Source: an uncultured Sulfurovum sp. (GTDB lineage: Bacteria; Campylobacterota; Campylobacteria; Campylobacterales; Sulfurovaceae). From it: DNA of 64,000 nt. This document shows, one piece after another, positions 1 to 9,726 of this stretch; within the stretch, counting starts at the first letter, position 1; every line of letters starts with the position of its first letter. A model generated the notes under the pieces. It was not told the origin of the DNA. It searched no databases and saw nothing but the letters and a program-made list of their open reading frames with translations. The stretch spans positions 1-64,000 of the forward strand of contig CACVAU010000085.1 of the NCBI GenBank assembly GCA_902727915.1, given 5' to 3'. The position numbers and the translations under genes were made by a program.

Positions 1-1421
1 TTGCAAATATTAAAGCACGTAAGCCTCAAGGGATTATTTTATCAGGTGGTCCAGCTTCTGTTTATGCTGAAGATGCTTATAAACCAGAAGAGGGTGTTTG
101 GTCTCTTGGTGTGCCTATTATGGGTATTTGTTATGGTATGCAACTTATGACACAACGTTATGGTGGAGAAGTTGTACCTGCTGATCATCACGAATATGGA
201 AAAGCGAAACTTAGTATTACTTCGTCTGCCATTTTTGCAGGTATGAATACTGACGAAATTGTTTGGATGTCTCATGGTGACAGAGCAGAGAAGATTCCTG
301 ATGGTTTTGAAGTTATTGGTACTTCGGAAAACTCTCCTTATGCAGCTATTGCCAATGTAGAGCAAAAACTTTATGCATTTCAATTTCACCCAGAGGTTCA
401 TCACTCAGTAGAGGGGACTAAACTTCTTAAGAACTTTGCAAAGCATATTTGTGGTTGTGACAGTACTTGGAACATGGGTGGATTTGCTAAAGAGAAAATA
501 GCAACAATTAAAGCTCAAGTTGGAGACAAAAAAGTACTTTGTGGTGTTTCTGGAGGGGTTGACTCTTCTGTTGTTGCTGCGATGTTAAATGAAGCACTTC
601 CAAAAGAACAGCTTATTTGTGTGTTTGTAGACCAAGGGTTACTGCGTAAAAATGAAGCTGAAGATGTTCAAAATATGTTTAAACTCTTAGACATTCCATT
701 AATTACCGTGGATGCTAAAAAAGAGTTTATGGCTGCACTTGAAGGTGTTTCTGATCCTGAAACAAAGCGTAAAGCTATTGGTGAGAAGTTTATTGAAGTA
801 TTTGACAAAGAAGCAAAAAAACATACGGATGTTGAGTTTTTAGCACAAGGTACACTTTATACGGACGTTATTGAATCAGTTTCTGTAAAAGGGCCTTCTA
901 AAACCATTAAGTCCCATCACAATGTGGGTGGTCTTCCAGATTGGATGACATTTGAATTGGTTGAACCACTTAGAGAGATTTTTAAAGATGAAGTTCGTAA
1001 ACTGGGTCTTGAGCTTGGACTTCCAAAAAACATGATTGGTCGTCATCCATTCCCCGGACCAGGTCTTGCTATTCGTACCATGGGAGCTGTTACTGAAGAT
1101 GGTTTACACCTTATTCGTGAGTCAGATGCCATTATGCAAGAAGAGTTAAGAGCTACAGGTTATTATGACAAAGTGTGGCAAGCATTTACAGTTCTTTTAA
1201 ATGTTCAGTCTGTTGGTGTAATGGGAGACAATCGTACTTATGACAACACAGTTTGTGTAAGAATGGTAGAGTCAGTAGATGGTATGACAGCAACATTTGC
1301 ACATGTTCCTCATGATATTTTAGAGGGGATTAGTAGAAGAATTATTAATGAAATTGATGGGATTAATAGAGTTGTTTATGATATAAGCTCTAAACCACCA
1401 GCGACCATTGAGTGGGAGTAA
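1..1421 (+). CDS. guaA: GMP synthase (glutamine-hydrolysing), 5' end cut by window
   Basis: Converts XMP to GMP with ATP and glutamine, the last step of guanine nucleotide synthesis in the cytoplasm. The frame is open from base 3, so the first ~40 codons lie outside the window. The class I glutamine amidotransferase part shows the nucleophile motif GICYGMQ (from about base 123) and the His/Glu pair in FHPEVHHS (about base 385). The ATP pyrophosphatase PP-loop GVSGGVDSS starts near base 543, and the C-terminus is the usual KPPATIEWE. No catalytic residue is missing in the visible part. The internal ATG at 111 is not the start because homology continues upstream of it. No obvious terminator follows. 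Confidence 0.97.
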   Translation, partial: ANIKARKPQGIILSGGPASVYAEDAYKPEEGVWSLGVPIMGICYGMQLMTQRYGGEVVPADHHEYGKAKLSITSSAIFAGMNTDEIVWMSHGDRAEKIPDGFEVIGTSENSPYAAIANVEQKLYAFQFHPEVHHSVEGTKLLKNFAKHICGCDSTWNMGGFAKEKIATIKAQVGDKKVLCGVSGGVDSSVVAAMLNEALPKEQLICVFVDQGLLRKNEAEDVQNMFKLLDIPLITVDAKKEFMAALEGVSDPETKRKAIGEKFIEVFDKEAKKHTDVEFLAQGTLYTDVIESVSVKGPSKTIKSHHNVGGLPDWMTFELVEPLREIFKDEVRKLGLELGLPKNMIGRHPFPGPGLAIRTMGAVTEDGLHLIRESDAIMQEELRATGYYDKVWQAFTVLLNVQSVGVMGDNRTYDNTVCVRMVESVDGMTATFAHVPHDILEGISRRIINEIDGINRVVYDISSKPPATIEWE

Positions 1422-1600
1422 AATTGGTTTTTTAGATAAGTTATATGAATCTTTAGGCTTATAATTATCAAATTTATTGGTTGAAATTAAGTGTAATAAT
1501 GAAACATAATGATTTTCATTATCTTTTTTTATATATTTTAGCAAAAAATTTAGTAATTTGATAATATATTAAAGTAAATATAAGTATAGGGAGATATTAA

Positions 1601-3220
1601 ATGGAAAATCTTTTAATAGGCTTAGTGGTAACAATTAGTCTTGCAACTGTCATTAACGTGTATTTAAAAAAGCTTAATATACCTACTGTCATTGGCTATA
1701 TCTTTACAGGTTTTGCCATTGCTCAAATATTTCACTTTGGTGATGCTTCTAAAGAAACATTGGCACATTTAGCTGAATTTGGTATTGTTTTTTTAATGTT
1801 TACCATTGGACTTGAATTTTCAATTACACACATGCGTTCCATGAAAAAAGAAGTTTTTGTTTATGGTGCGTTACAGGTTATACTTTCTGGTTTACTATTT
1901 ACTTTTATCGCATTTAGTTTGTTTGATGTCTCTTTGAAAAATGCCATTGTTATTGGTATGGCACTTTCTCTTTCTTCTACGGCAATTGTACTTAAAGTTT
2001 TAAATGAAAGTGGAGATATTCATGCTGCTTATGGACGTAATGTTTTAGGCATATTACTTTTTCAAGATTTAGCTGTTATTCCTATGCTTTTAATGATTTC
2101 TATTTTTACCTCTACGACTTCTTCGGTAGGTGAACTGTTGCTCGAAACAATTATATCAGCAATGCTTGTATTTCTTAGTTTATTTATTGTGGGCAAGTAT
2201 TTTATTGAGCGTTTTTTTAATTGGGTTACCAGTTCTGATTCTGAAGAGATTTTTTTAGCAGCAGTTATCTTAACCGTAATTTCTTCTTCTTTTTTGGCTG
2301 ACCTTCTAGGCTTTTCTTATTCATTAGGAGCATTTCTAGCTGGTATGACCATTGCTGAAACAAAATATCGTTATCGTGTAGAGGCTGATCTTGTACCTTT
2401 TAGAGACATACTTTTAGGTATTTTCTTTGTCACTATTGGGATGCAAATTAATTTAGAAATAGTGAGTGAGTTTATTTGGATTATTTTAGGGCTTTTAGTG
2501 AGTGTCATGTTATTAAAAGCGTTAGTAATATTTCTAGCCATGAGATTCTTTATGCAGAATCGATCAGCGATTAAGAGTGCCTTAGCACTAATGCAAGTAG
2601 GTGAATTTGCTTTGGCTATCTTTGCCTTGGCTAACTCTTATGATATTATTTCTGATGAAACGAATCAAATCATGATTGTTACCATTGTTCTATCAATGAT
2701 ATTAACCCCATTTATTTTAAAAAATATCAAAGCGTTGGCTGATTTATTTTTTAAAGAACCTGTGGCTTTAAGAGAAAGGGCATTGGTTTCGACAGGTTAT
2801 AAAAATCATATTATTGTTTGTGGCTATGGATCAGTGGGTAAAATGTTAGTGGAAAGATTTAAAGAAACCAATGTATTGTATGTGATTTTGGAACATGATA
2901 TTAAGTTGGTTGATGAAGCATTGGCTAAAGGTGAAGAAAACATTTTTTTAGCCAATGCAGCACAAAAATCTGTTTTACAACATTTTGGGATTAAAGAGTC
3001 AACAGCAATTTTTTCTGCTGTTAATAATCCTCATCAAGTACGGCTTATTTGTGAAAATATAGATTCTTTTGGTGAAAATATTAATTCAGTGGTAACGGTT
3101 AAAAATAAATCTCAAGAAGAGAGCATTGCTGACTTAAATATTACTCATGTTATGAATAGACGTGAAACAATCACAAATTTGTTGGCTAAACAAATTTATG
3201 CTTTTAAAAAAGTTGAGTAG
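1601..3220 (+). CDS. Kef/CPA2-type monovalent cation:H+ antiporter with RCK (TrkA-N) domain
   Basis: Inner-membrane cation/proton exchanger of the CPA2 (KefB/YbaL) family. About the first 380 residues hold a dozen hydrophobic segments, including the family's GLEF and SLSSTAIVLKVL stretches. From about residue 403 a Rossmann-type RCK domain begins (IIVCGYGSVGK, a GxGxxG nucleotide fold). It probably gates transport in response to NAD(H) or another ligand. At 539 aa it appears to end soon after the TrkA-N fold, without a TrkA-C domain. GGGAGA lies just ahead of the ATG. Whether K+ or Na+ is carried cannot be read from the sequence. It converges on mutS2, and a GTTGTGA/TCACAAC inverted repeat (3220-3226/3246-3252) spans the gene junction. 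Confidence 0.85.
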   Translation: MENLLIGLVVTISLATVINVYLKKLNIPTVIGYIFTGFAIAQIFHFGDASKETLAHLAEFGIVFLMFTIGLEFSITHMRSMKKEVFVYGALQVILSGLLFTFIAFSLFDVSLKNAIVIGMALSLSSTAIVLKVLNESGDIHAAYGRNVLGILLFQDLAVIPMLLMISIFTSTTSSVGELLLETIISAMLVFLSLFIVGKYFIERFFNWVTSSDSEEIFLAAVILTVISSSFLADLLGFSYSLGAFLAGMTIAETKYRYRVEADLVPFRDILLGIFFVTIGMQINLEIVSEFIWIILGLLVSVMLLKALVIFLAMRFFMQNRSAIKSALALMQVGEFALAIFALANSYDIISDETNQIMIVTIVLSMILTPFILKNIKALADLFFKEPVALRERALVSTGYKNHIIVCGYGSVGKMLVERFKETNVLYVILEHDIKLVDEALAKGEENIFLANAAQKSVLQHFGIKESTAIFSAVNNPHQVRLICENIDSFGENINSVVTVKNKSQEESIADLNITHVMNRRETITNLLAKQIYAFKKVE

Positions 3221-3237
3221 TTGTGAGGTTCTTAAGG

Positions 3238-5439
3238 TTATAGTTTCACAACCGTGATACCTAGATTTCCTTTTAGTCCATGAAATGATTGCAGTTTTGG
3301 GTAGGCTTTTAAGTAGTCAATAATAACTTTTTTAAGTATACCCCCACCCATTCCATGTATGACTTCAACCTCATTAAACCCTGAAACTAAAGCATCAGAA
3401 AGGAAAATATCAAGCTTATCAATGGCTTCATCAGCATAACAACCAAGAAGTTTAATAGAGATGGAACCTCGTCCTGATTTTTCTATGTTTAGTTCTGTTT
3501 TGGGCTGTTTTTGTTTTTTTACAATGCTTCCTAAGTAACGTAGTTGAGAGAGAGGTACACGCATTTTCATACCATCAACTTCTATTGTGGCATTGTCTCC
3601 ACGTAAACTAAGTAACTCTCCTTTAGAACTTCTGTATTTAATTCTATCTCCTACTTGTAAGCTTCGTTTCTCTGCTTGTTTGCTCTCTTTGGCTTGAGAT
3701 GAAAGTTTTTTATGTTTATGGGCATCGTTTAAAAGTCGTCTACCTTCAGTAGATTCTTTTGCTTTCATTGCTTCTTGCGCTCTTTTTGTGGCTGCATTGT
3801 ATCGGTTTTCTAAGGTGGCAATGGCTTTTCGATGTTGTTCATTAAGTCGCTCTTCAATATTACTTAAGTTTTCTTTTTTCGCTTCTACATTTTTAAGTTC
3901 TTTATTGATTTTATCAATTTTCAAACGCATTTCACGTTCGAGACTTGTTGATTTTTCGATTAATTCATTGAGGTTCTCTTTATCTTCTCCATAAACTTTT
4001 TTGGCTTCTAGTATAATACGTTCAGGAACACCATACCGTTGAGCTGTTTCAAAGGCGTAAGACTTACCAATACTGCCTTGTAAAAAAGTATAGGTTGGTT
4101 GACGTGTTTCTTCATTATAAAGGGCTGCAATAAGTTCAACATTATCATCCGTACTCATGAGTGAAGCCAAACGTTTATGGTGTGTAGTTACAATGAAAGT
4201 AATGCCCTTTTTACGGAGTTCATCAAGCATAACCCTAAATAAGGAGGCAGCTTCATCAGAATCGGTTCCAAGTTCTATCTCATCAACCCCAACAATTGCA
4301 TTTTCTGTGTCAAATAGTTTAGCAAATTCAACCATACGCCCTGCAAAAGTGGAAATATCATTTTTCACTGATTGTGGGTCATCAATAACAGCCTCTATGA
4401 ATTTAAAGTGACCAACTTCTGTCTTTTCTTCATTACATTGAAAAGGTAAAAGATTTTTAGACATATAAACAGCTGAAAGTAGAGATTTTAATAACATGGT
4501 TTTACCACCAGCATTAACACCTGTAACGAGCATAACAGATTTCTCTAGGTTGATATTAACAGGTTTGGGATTTTCGATGGCTGGATGACAAAATTCGCTA
4601 AGTTTAACAACTTGCTTTTTTGAAGGTAAAATGAATTGGTAATCATAGGCTTTTGCAAACATTACACGCGCTTGGTAGTGGTCAAATCGATCATATTCAC
4701 GATTGATAAATCGCATAAATAAGTGCCATTTTGTAAATAAAGCTGAAAAACTTTGACAGTACCGATAAACAACTTCTTCTTTACGTGAAAGTAGGGCTGA
4801 TTCTTTTTCTTTTAGGTGAGAGATTGATTGAGGTAAAATGTAAAAAAAACCACCTGAGCTTCTCCCCACGACAGAAGCTTTAATGACTTTATTAAAGCCT
4901 CCTCGAACCATGAGGGTTTCTTCACCATTTAAAAAGTGAACTTGTGTATCCACGAGATATTCTTTTAAGGTAGAGGAGTGGGCTAGTTTATAGAGTTTAT
5001 CTTTGAGTTCAGACTTATTAAGTTTAAGTGCTTTTTCGATGTCATAGAGTTCAGGTTCACGTTCAGGGTTAATATTGCCCTCATCAGTAAAATAGCGTAA
5101 AATGTCATTTATCTCATGAGGGACATCAATTTCATAAATCCATTTTCCTAAAGGTTCAGGTAAATTAATGGCTTTGAGGGCATTAAAATAACTTACGATT
5201 GTTGCAAAGGCATAAATTTCTTGAAGTCTTAATACACCTTGTTTTTTAATGTTATTAAGTTCTTCATTAAGATTTGGTACTTCTTTTATGTTAGGAAATT
5301 CTATTTTTGAAAGTGCTTGAATGTATCTAAAATGTTGATTGATGTCACCCATCATATCAAGCTCTTTATCACGAGCATAAAAGCTTTTAAAGTTGCTTAT
5401 AAAAGTATCTAGGTCTAGTTTTTGGGTTAGGGTTTTCAA
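3238..5439 (-). CDS. mutS2: Endonuclease MutS2 with Smr domain
   Basis: MutS-family ATPase that in other Campylobacterota limits recombination or acts in repair of oxidative damage rather than in mismatch repair. The ATPase has Walker A GVNAGGKT near residue 307 and the Walker B stretch GVDEIELGTDSDEA. It is followed by a long charged coiled coil (about residues 470-600) and a C-terminal Smr nuclease domain (about 655-733) with HGMGGGILK. The mismatch-binding N-domain of MutS1 is absent, as expected. The start is TTG at 5439: the N-terminus from there (LTQKLDLDTFISNFKSFYAR) matches the family, and the first ATG is nearly 30 codons downstream. The ribosome-binding site (TTGGAA) is weak. Confidence 0.93.
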   Translation of the reverse strand: MKTLTQKLDLDTFISNFKSFYARDKELDMMGDINQHFRYIQALSKIEFPNIKEVPNLNEELNNIKKQGVLRLQEIYAFATIVSYFNALKAINLPEPLGKWIYEIDVPHEINDILRYFTDEGNINPEREPELYDIEKALKLNKSELKDKLYKLAHSSTLKEYLVDTQVHFLNGEETLMVRGGFNKVIKASVVGRSSGGFFYILPQSISHLKEKESALLSRKEEVVYRYCQSFSALFTKWHLFMRFINREYDRFDHYQARVMFAKAYDYQFILPSKKQVVKLSEFCHPAIENPKPVNINLEKSVMLVTGVNAGGKTMLLKSLLSAVYMSKNLLPFQCNEEKTEVGHFKFIEAVIDDPQSVKNDISTFAGRMVEFAKLFDTENAIVGVDEIELGTDSDEAASLFRVMLDELRKKGITFIVTTHHKRLASLMSTDDNVELIAALYNEETRQPTYTFLQGSIGKSYAFETAQRYGVPERIILEAKKVYGEDKENLNELIEKSTSLEREMRLKIDKINKELKNVEAKKENLSNIEERLNEQHRKAIATLENRYNAATKRAQEAMKAKESTEGRRLLNDAHKHKKLSSQAKESKQAEKRSLQVGDRIKYRSSKGELLSLRGDNATIEVDGMKMRVPLSQLRYLGSIVKKQKQPKTELNIEKSGRGSISIKLLGCYADEAIDKLDIFLSDALVSGFNEVEVIHGMGGGILKKVIIDYLKAYPKLQSFHGLKGNLGITVVKL

Positions 5440-5582
5440 TTGTGTTTTTCCAATAAATTTTTTAAAAGGATATTTGTTTTTTATTAAAATAATTATATCA
5501 TATTTTCAAGAAAGTGCTATCAATGAAGAAATTAATAATTTTTTAATGTTAATTATTATTAGTTTAATTTATTTTAAAATGT

Positions 5583-5588
5583 TATAAT
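5583..5588 (+). promoter_or_regulatory. Candidate -10 box (TATAAT)
   Basis: A perfect TATAAT lies 28 bases before the ATG of the coiled-coil gene at 5616, in an AT-rich gap of about 175 bases that separates it from the divergent mutS2. No clear -35 is visible, which is common in this phylum. In DNA this AT-rich the match could be chance. Confidence 0.35.
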
Positions 5589-5615
5589 AGAGAAGAGACG
5601 ATAAAGGATTAATTG

Positions 5616-6119
5616 ATGGAAAAAGATTATAAAGAAGCAATAGAAAAGTCAACAGAAGCAATGAATGTACTTGAATCAAAAGTTGAAAGTATTGCCAATG
5701 ATTTTAATAAAACAAGCACAGACTTATGGGATAGTTTTAAAATTAATTTTACTGATATGAATGAAAAATTGAAAACGGCCTCTGAAAATTTTTCAAAAAT
5801 AGGTGAAGAGACGACCCTCCAAGCACATTTAGGTGCGATGGAAGCACGAGATAAAATGGAAAATATGAAAGAAGATATTGAAGACTTTACACAAAAAGTT
5901 GCTCAGAATGCTCAGGTGACTATGGATGAAGCTACCTTACAAATGCATCTTGGAAAAAAAGAAGCTGAAGATTTTTGGGAAAAAAAGGCACCTTTTATTA
6001 AAGAGGATTTTCAAGAATCAAAAGAGAGTGTTGAAAAATTAGCACTAGAAGCCATTGATGAGATTGGGTCATTTTTTAGTAAATTGACCAAAGAGTTTAA
6101 GGAGACAAAAAAAGATTAA
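5616..6119 (+). CDS. Small soluble coiled-coil protein, apolipoprotein-like repeats
   Basis: Not recognised as a named family. The protein is 167 aa, has no signal peptide or membrane segment, and is almost wholly amphipathic helix rich in Glu, Lys and Met. Two copies of a short motif, EETTLQAHLGAMEARD (about residues 67-82) and DEATLQMHLGKKEAED (about 108-123), are about 41 residues apart and suggest an internal duplication. ATG 5616 is preferred over the adjacent TTG 5613 because AAGGA (5604-5608) is 7 bases from the ATG and only 4 from the TTG. It overlaps the convergent gene downstream by 4 bases. A role as a structural or membrane-surface helix bundle is a guess. Confidence 0.7.
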   Translation: MEKDYKEAIEKSTEAMNVLESKVESIANDFNKTSTDLWDSFKINFTDMNEKLKTASENFSKIGEETTLQAHLGAMEARDKMENMKEDIEDFTQKVAQNAQVTMDEATLQMHLGKKEAEDFWEKKAPFIKEDFQESKESVEKLALEAIDEIGSFFSKLTKEFKETKKD

Positions 6120-6829
6120 GCTTGATGTTGTTTAATCTTTTTTATATTTTTAAATCTTTGCCATTTATGAGGTTGTAATTTTTTATAAAACCATAAACAT
6201 CCAGCATCAAAGCCAAAGTAAAAGACAGAAATAGCTGATGGAGGATTGGCTGATGTGATAAAAGGAACTTTGTCAAACCATGTCTCAGGCCAGTACCAGC
6301 ATTGATAGTAGGTACCAACTAATTCTAGGTAGACAATGGCAAAAAACATAAAAAGAAAAAAAAGTTTGGTTTGAGGTCGTCGTTTAAAGATGACCAAAAT
6401 GACTAAAAGACATAAAAATCCAAAAACATCATTGGCAAATATGAACCATAATGTTGAATAGATAATCATCGCAATGTATAAAACGTTAATAATTTTTTCT
6501 CGATGTTTTAGAATAATAGGTTCTTTGATAAAATAGTAAATACACGCATAAATGATGGTATGACCAAAAGGTACATAAATGGGCAAATTTTCTAAACGAT
6601 AAGTATACATGCCAAAGACTAGGGCAAAGAGCAGTTCTCCTCCTAAGGCAACAATGAGTCCATAGAACATGAGTTGTTTAATTTGTTTAGAGACTTGTGT
6701 GTAAATCCAAATAAAAGTAATGAAAACTAAAATATTGGTAATCCATTGTTGATTAATAAGTTCACTGTCAAGATAGAGTCCTAACCATAAGATAGGAAAA
6801 AATAAGGCGTGGATATGTAGATATTTCAT
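6116..6829 (-). CDS. Multi-pass membrane protein of unknown function
   Basis: A 237-residue integral membrane protein with about seven hydrophobic segments (for example LFFPILWLGLYL near the N-terminus and LFFLFMFFAIVYLELVGTYY in the C-terminal half). The loop YQCWYWPETWF is aromatic-rich. The C-terminal tail is basic (QPHKWQRFKNIKKIKQHQA) and therefore probably cytoplasmic. I do not recognise the family and no catalytic motif stands out. The ATG is preceded by AAAAGAAAC. It is convergent with the coiled-coil gene, their stop codons overlap, and it is divergent from anmK. Confidence 0.7.
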   Translation of the reverse strand: MKYLHIHALFFPILWLGLYLDSELINQQWITNILVFITFIWIYTQVSKQIKQLMFYGLIVALGGELLFALVFGMYTYRLENLPIYVPFGHTIIYACIYYFIKEPIILKHREKIINVLYIAMIIYSTLWFIFANDVFGFLCLLVILVIFKRRPQTKLFFLFMFFAIVYLELVGTYYQCWYWPETWFDKVPFITSANPPSAISVFYFGFDAGCLWFYKKLQPHKWQRFKNIKKIKQHQA

Positions 6830-6905
6830 GAGTTTCTTTTAAGTAAGTGTAATGGTATTTTTCTATGGCTAGTATTATAGTATAAATTTTAAATAAAGTA
6901 GAAAA

Positions 6906-7994
6906 ATGAAGCAAAGATATATAGGAATTATGTCAGGTACAAGTTTAGATGGTGTTGATATAGCATTGTGTGAAATTGATGAAGAAACTTGTGTGTTAGT
7001 TGACGCTTATTATATGGATTTTACATTAGCCTTGAAAAATGAAATTTTAGAAATTATTAAAGAATCAACCACCCTTAAAAGAATTGGAGAAATAGATTGT
7101 GAATTGGCATATTTTTTTGCTAGGGCTGTGAATATATTTATTGAAAAAAATAATTACGACAAACATTCAATAGAAGCGATTGGTTTTCATGGGCAGACAG
7201 TGTGGCATGAACCAAATGGTGATTTTCCATTTTCCATGCAATTGGGTAATGCTTCGATATTAGCTGTTGAAACAGGTATGGATGTGGTAGCTGATTTTCG
7301 TTCTAAAGATATGGCATTGGGAGGTCAAGGTGCACCTTTTGCACCTGCTTTTCATAAGTTTCTTTTTTCTCATTTAGATGGCTGTGTGGTACTTAATATT
7401 GGGGGTATGGCAAATATTTCTGTTTTAGGAGATGTGCTGTTGGGATATGATACAGGTTGTGGTAATGTACTTATGGATTTATGGATTTCTGAACATAAGG
7501 GTAAGCCTTATGACCAAAATGGCTCATGGGCTAAATCTGGTACCGTTAATGACGTATTATTGAAGAATTTATTAAATGATGATTACTTTTTATTAAATTT
7601 TCCTAAAAGTACAGGACGAGAATATTTTAATAAGAAATTTTTAATAAATTATTTAGAACCATTGGGTAAAATATGTTTAGAAGATGTACAAGCCACATTA
7701 TTGGCGTTAACTGTACACTCAATTGGAAATGAAATAAATAAATTTAATGTTAAAGAACTTTTAGTTTGTGGTGGTGGTGCTAGAAATACTTTTTTAATGG
7801 AAACATTAGAGAAAACGTTACCCCATATTCATGTTAATAATACAGAAAAATATGCTGTTAATGCAGATAATATGGAAGCGATGATATTTGCATGGTTAGC
7901 ACACAAACGACTAAGACTTGAAGTTGTTGAGTTAAAAACAGTAACAGCAGCAAGTCATAATACAATTTTAGGGGCAATATATGCAAGTGATTAA
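6906..7994 (+). CDS. anmK: Anhydro-N-acetylmuramic acid kinase
   Basis: Phosphorylates and ring-opens 1,6-anhydro-MurNAc released from turned-over peptidoglycan, giving MurNAc-6-phosphate in the cytoplasm. It belongs to the ASKHA fold: phosphate-1 motif GTSLDGVDIALCE near residue 10, GFHGQTVWHEP near residue 95, a glycine-rich GYDTGCGN segment, and the adenosine motif LLVCGGGARN near residue 283. The length of 362 aa is normal. The stop overlaps the next gene by 14 bases, so the two are translationally coupled. With the AmgK-like and MurU-like genes that follow, it would form a recycling route to UDP-MurNAc that bypasses de novo MurA. Confidence 0.94.
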   Translation: MKQRYIGIMSGTSLDGVDIALCEIDEETCVLVDAYYMDFTLALKNEILEIIKESTTLKRIGEIDCELAYFFARAVNIFIEKNNYDKHSIEAIGFHGQTVWHEPNGDFPFSMQLGNASILAVETGMDVVADFRSKDMALGGQGAPFAPAFHKFLFSHLDGCVVLNIGGMANISVLGDVLLGYDTGCGNVLMDLWISEHKGKPYDQNGSWAKSGTVNDVLLKNLLNDDYFLLNFPKSTGREYFNKKFLINYLEPLGKICLEDVQATLLALTVHSIGNEINKFNVKELLVCGGGARNTFLMETLEKTLPHIHVNNTEKYAVNADNMEAMIFAWLAHKRLRLEVVELKTVTAASHNTILGAIYASD

Positions 7995-8910
7995 AGAGTG
8001 GATAAATGATTTGGGTTATAAAGATTATCAGTTAGAAGTAATGGCTACAGATGCCAGTTTCAGAAAATATTATCGATTAAGTATTAAGGAAGAGAGTTTT
8101 GTCGTGATGGATAGCTCGGAAGATAAAGATAGTATTTATCCATTTATTGATATTTCTGTACGTTTACTGAAAGCTAAAATTGAAGTACCTCGTATCATTT
8201 CACAAAATATAAAAGAAGGTTTTTTATTACTTTCTGATTTAGGAAAACAGCATTTGGCTGATATGCTCAGTCCCATGAGTGTTGAGCTTTTATACATGAA
8301 AGGTATATCTGAAATTGTCAAAATGCAAGAGATAGATATAACAGGTATGGATGTTTATGATAAAAAATTTTTAATGTCAGAGATGAATCTTATGGAAGAG
8401 TGGTACTTACGACAGCATAAGAGTGTGTTTTTGTCTGAAAAGGGCTTGAGAAATTTGGAAAAGATGTTAGAGATGATTGCTGATGAAGTGTTAGCACAAC
8501 CTCAAAACCTTTTTGTTCACCGTGATTTTCATTCTCGAAATATTATGTTAGAGTCAGGTAAATTAGCTTTAATTGATTATCAGGATGCAATGTCAGGGGC
8601 GTTAACCTATGACTTAGTTTCTTTATTAAAAGATGTTTATATAGAGTTTGATGAAGCAAAGATTAATGCTCTTGCTTTAGAGTTTAAAGCTTTAAAAGGT
8701 TTATCCGTTTCTGATGAAGAATTTTTACGTTGGTTTGATTTTATGGCACTGCAACGACATCTTAAGATTTTGGGTATTTTTTCTCGTTTAAATATTCGTG
8801 ATGGAAAAAGTGAGTATTTGAAAGACATTCCTTTAACCTTAAAATACATTTTGGAGGTATGTGTAAAATATGATGTTTTACGTCCTTTAGGTGAATTGTT
8901 AAAAAGATAA
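7981..8910 (+). CDS. amgK: AmgK-type MurNAc/GlcNAc anomeric kinase (APH fold)
   Basis: Aminoglycoside-phosphotransferase-fold kinase of the COG3178 group. In Pseudomonas, AmgK phosphorylates MurNAc at the anomeric hydroxyl. Visible motifs are the N-terminal DASFRKYYRL, the catalytic loop VHRDFHSRNIML (about residues 179-190, with the catalytic Asp and metal-binding Asn) and LIDYQDAMSGALTYDLVSLL, where the D of IDYQD replaces the DFG Asp. The last segment is the family's most diagnostic stretch. The start overlaps anmK and has AGGGG 6 bases upstream. The context (anmK before, murU after) strongly favours a cell-wall sugar substrate over an antibiotic. Confidence 0.82.
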   Translation: MQVIKEWINDLGYKDYQLEVMATDASFRKYYRLSIKEESFVVMDSSEDKDSIYPFIDISVRLLKAKIEVPRIISQNIKEGFLLLSDLGKQHLADMLSPMSVELLYMKGISEIVKMQEIDITGMDVYDKKFLMSEMNLMEEWYLRQHKSVFLSEKGLRNLEKMLEMIADEVLAQPQNLFVHRDFHSRNIMLESGKLALIDYQDAMSGALTYDLVSLLKDVYIEFDEAKINALALEFKALKGLSVSDEEFLRWFDFMALQRHLKILGIFSRLNIRDGKSEYLKDIPLTLKYILEVCVKYDVLRPLGELLKR

Positions 8911-8911
8911 G

Positions 8912-8917
8912 TATAAT
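8912..8917 (+). promoter_or_regulatory. Possible internal -10 box before murU
   Basis: TATAAT directly after the amgK stop codon, 33 bases before the murU ATG. It could give murU its own transcript. Weak evidence: no -35 was recognised, and amgK-murU read-through looks equally likely. Confidence 0.25.
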
Positions 8918-8949
8918 AGAGAATAGTAAAATAATTTGAGGGAATATGG

Positions 8950-9618
8950 ATGACAGCAATGATCTTAGCAGCAGGGTTAGGAAGTCGTATGAAACCATTA
9001 ACAAATCATACACCTAAACCACTTTTAAAAGTTGGAACAAAGTCTCTTATTGTTTGGCATATTGAACAATTAAAAAAAGCAGGTTTTTTAGAAATAGTCA
9101 TTAATGTTGCTTATTTAGGTCAGCAAATAATTGATTATTTAGGGGATGGTTCTGACTTTGGGGTGCGTATTGTTTTTTCTGATGAACAAGAGGAGGGACC
9201 ATTAGAAACAGCAGGTGGGATTATTAAAGCTTTGGCGTATCTCTCTGATACTTTTTTAGTTGTTAATGGAGATGTTTGGACAGATTATAATTATGACAAG
9301 AACTTTAAACTTTTAGAGAATAATTTAGCCCATTTAATTTTAGTTGAAAATCCAGAGCATAATGTAGAGGGTGACTTTTTTTTGACAGGAACAAAAGAAA
9401 AATATACCTTTTCTGGAATAGGGTATTATTCAAAAAGATTGTTTTCTAATTTAAAATATGGGAAACAAGCATTGGCACCTTTATTATTTGAAGCCATGGC
9501 TTCTCAAAAAGTAAGCACTACATATTATAATGGATATTGGCATGACATTGGAACAGTAAAGCGTTTAGAATATTTAGATAAAATATTAAAAAATAACAAA
9601 GAATCGTATCATGTGTAA
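8950..9618 (+). CDS. murU: MurU-type MurNAc-1-phosphate uridylyltransferase
   Basis: Sugar-1-phosphate nucleotidyltransferase. Its N-terminus LAAGLGSRMKPLT carries the nucleotide-binding GxGxRxxPxT loop, and HTPKPLLKVGTKSLI follows. The stretches GPLETAGGIIKAL, VVNGDVWTDY (about residue 104) and LVENPEHNVEGDFFL match MurU of Pseudomonas closely and fit it better than glucose- or mannose-specific relatives. At 222 aa it has the single-domain MurU length, with no acetyltransferase domain. GAGGGA at 8938-8943 selects the ATG at 8950 over an out-of-frame ATG at 8946. The product would be UDP-MurNAc returned to peptidoglycan synthesis. Confidence 0.85.
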   Translation: MTAMILAAGLGSRMKPLTNHTPKPLLKVGTKSLIVWHIEQLKKAGFLEIVINVAYLGQQIIDYLGDGSDFGVRIVFSDEQEEGPLETAGGIIKALAYLSDTFLVVNGDVWTDYNYDKNFKLLENNLAHLILVENPEHNVEGDFFLTGTKEKYTFSGIGYYSKRLFSNLKYGKQALAPLLFEAMASQKVSTTYYNGYWHDIGTVKRLEYLDKILKNNKESYHV

Positions 9619-9726
9619 CTTTAGCTAAGAGGGAAAGCTTTCAATATTTTTTTTTATTAAAATAATCACATTTAAGTCACAATCTTATGCAACTATTCCG
9701 TAGATGAAAATTAAAGGAGGGAATGA

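Noticed and set aside
7981..8910. The APH-fold kinase as an aminoglycoside resistance gene
   Set aside because: Motifs (DASFRKYYR, IDYQDAMSGALTYDL) and operon partners fit the AmgK cell-wall sugar kinase group rather than antibiotic kinases.
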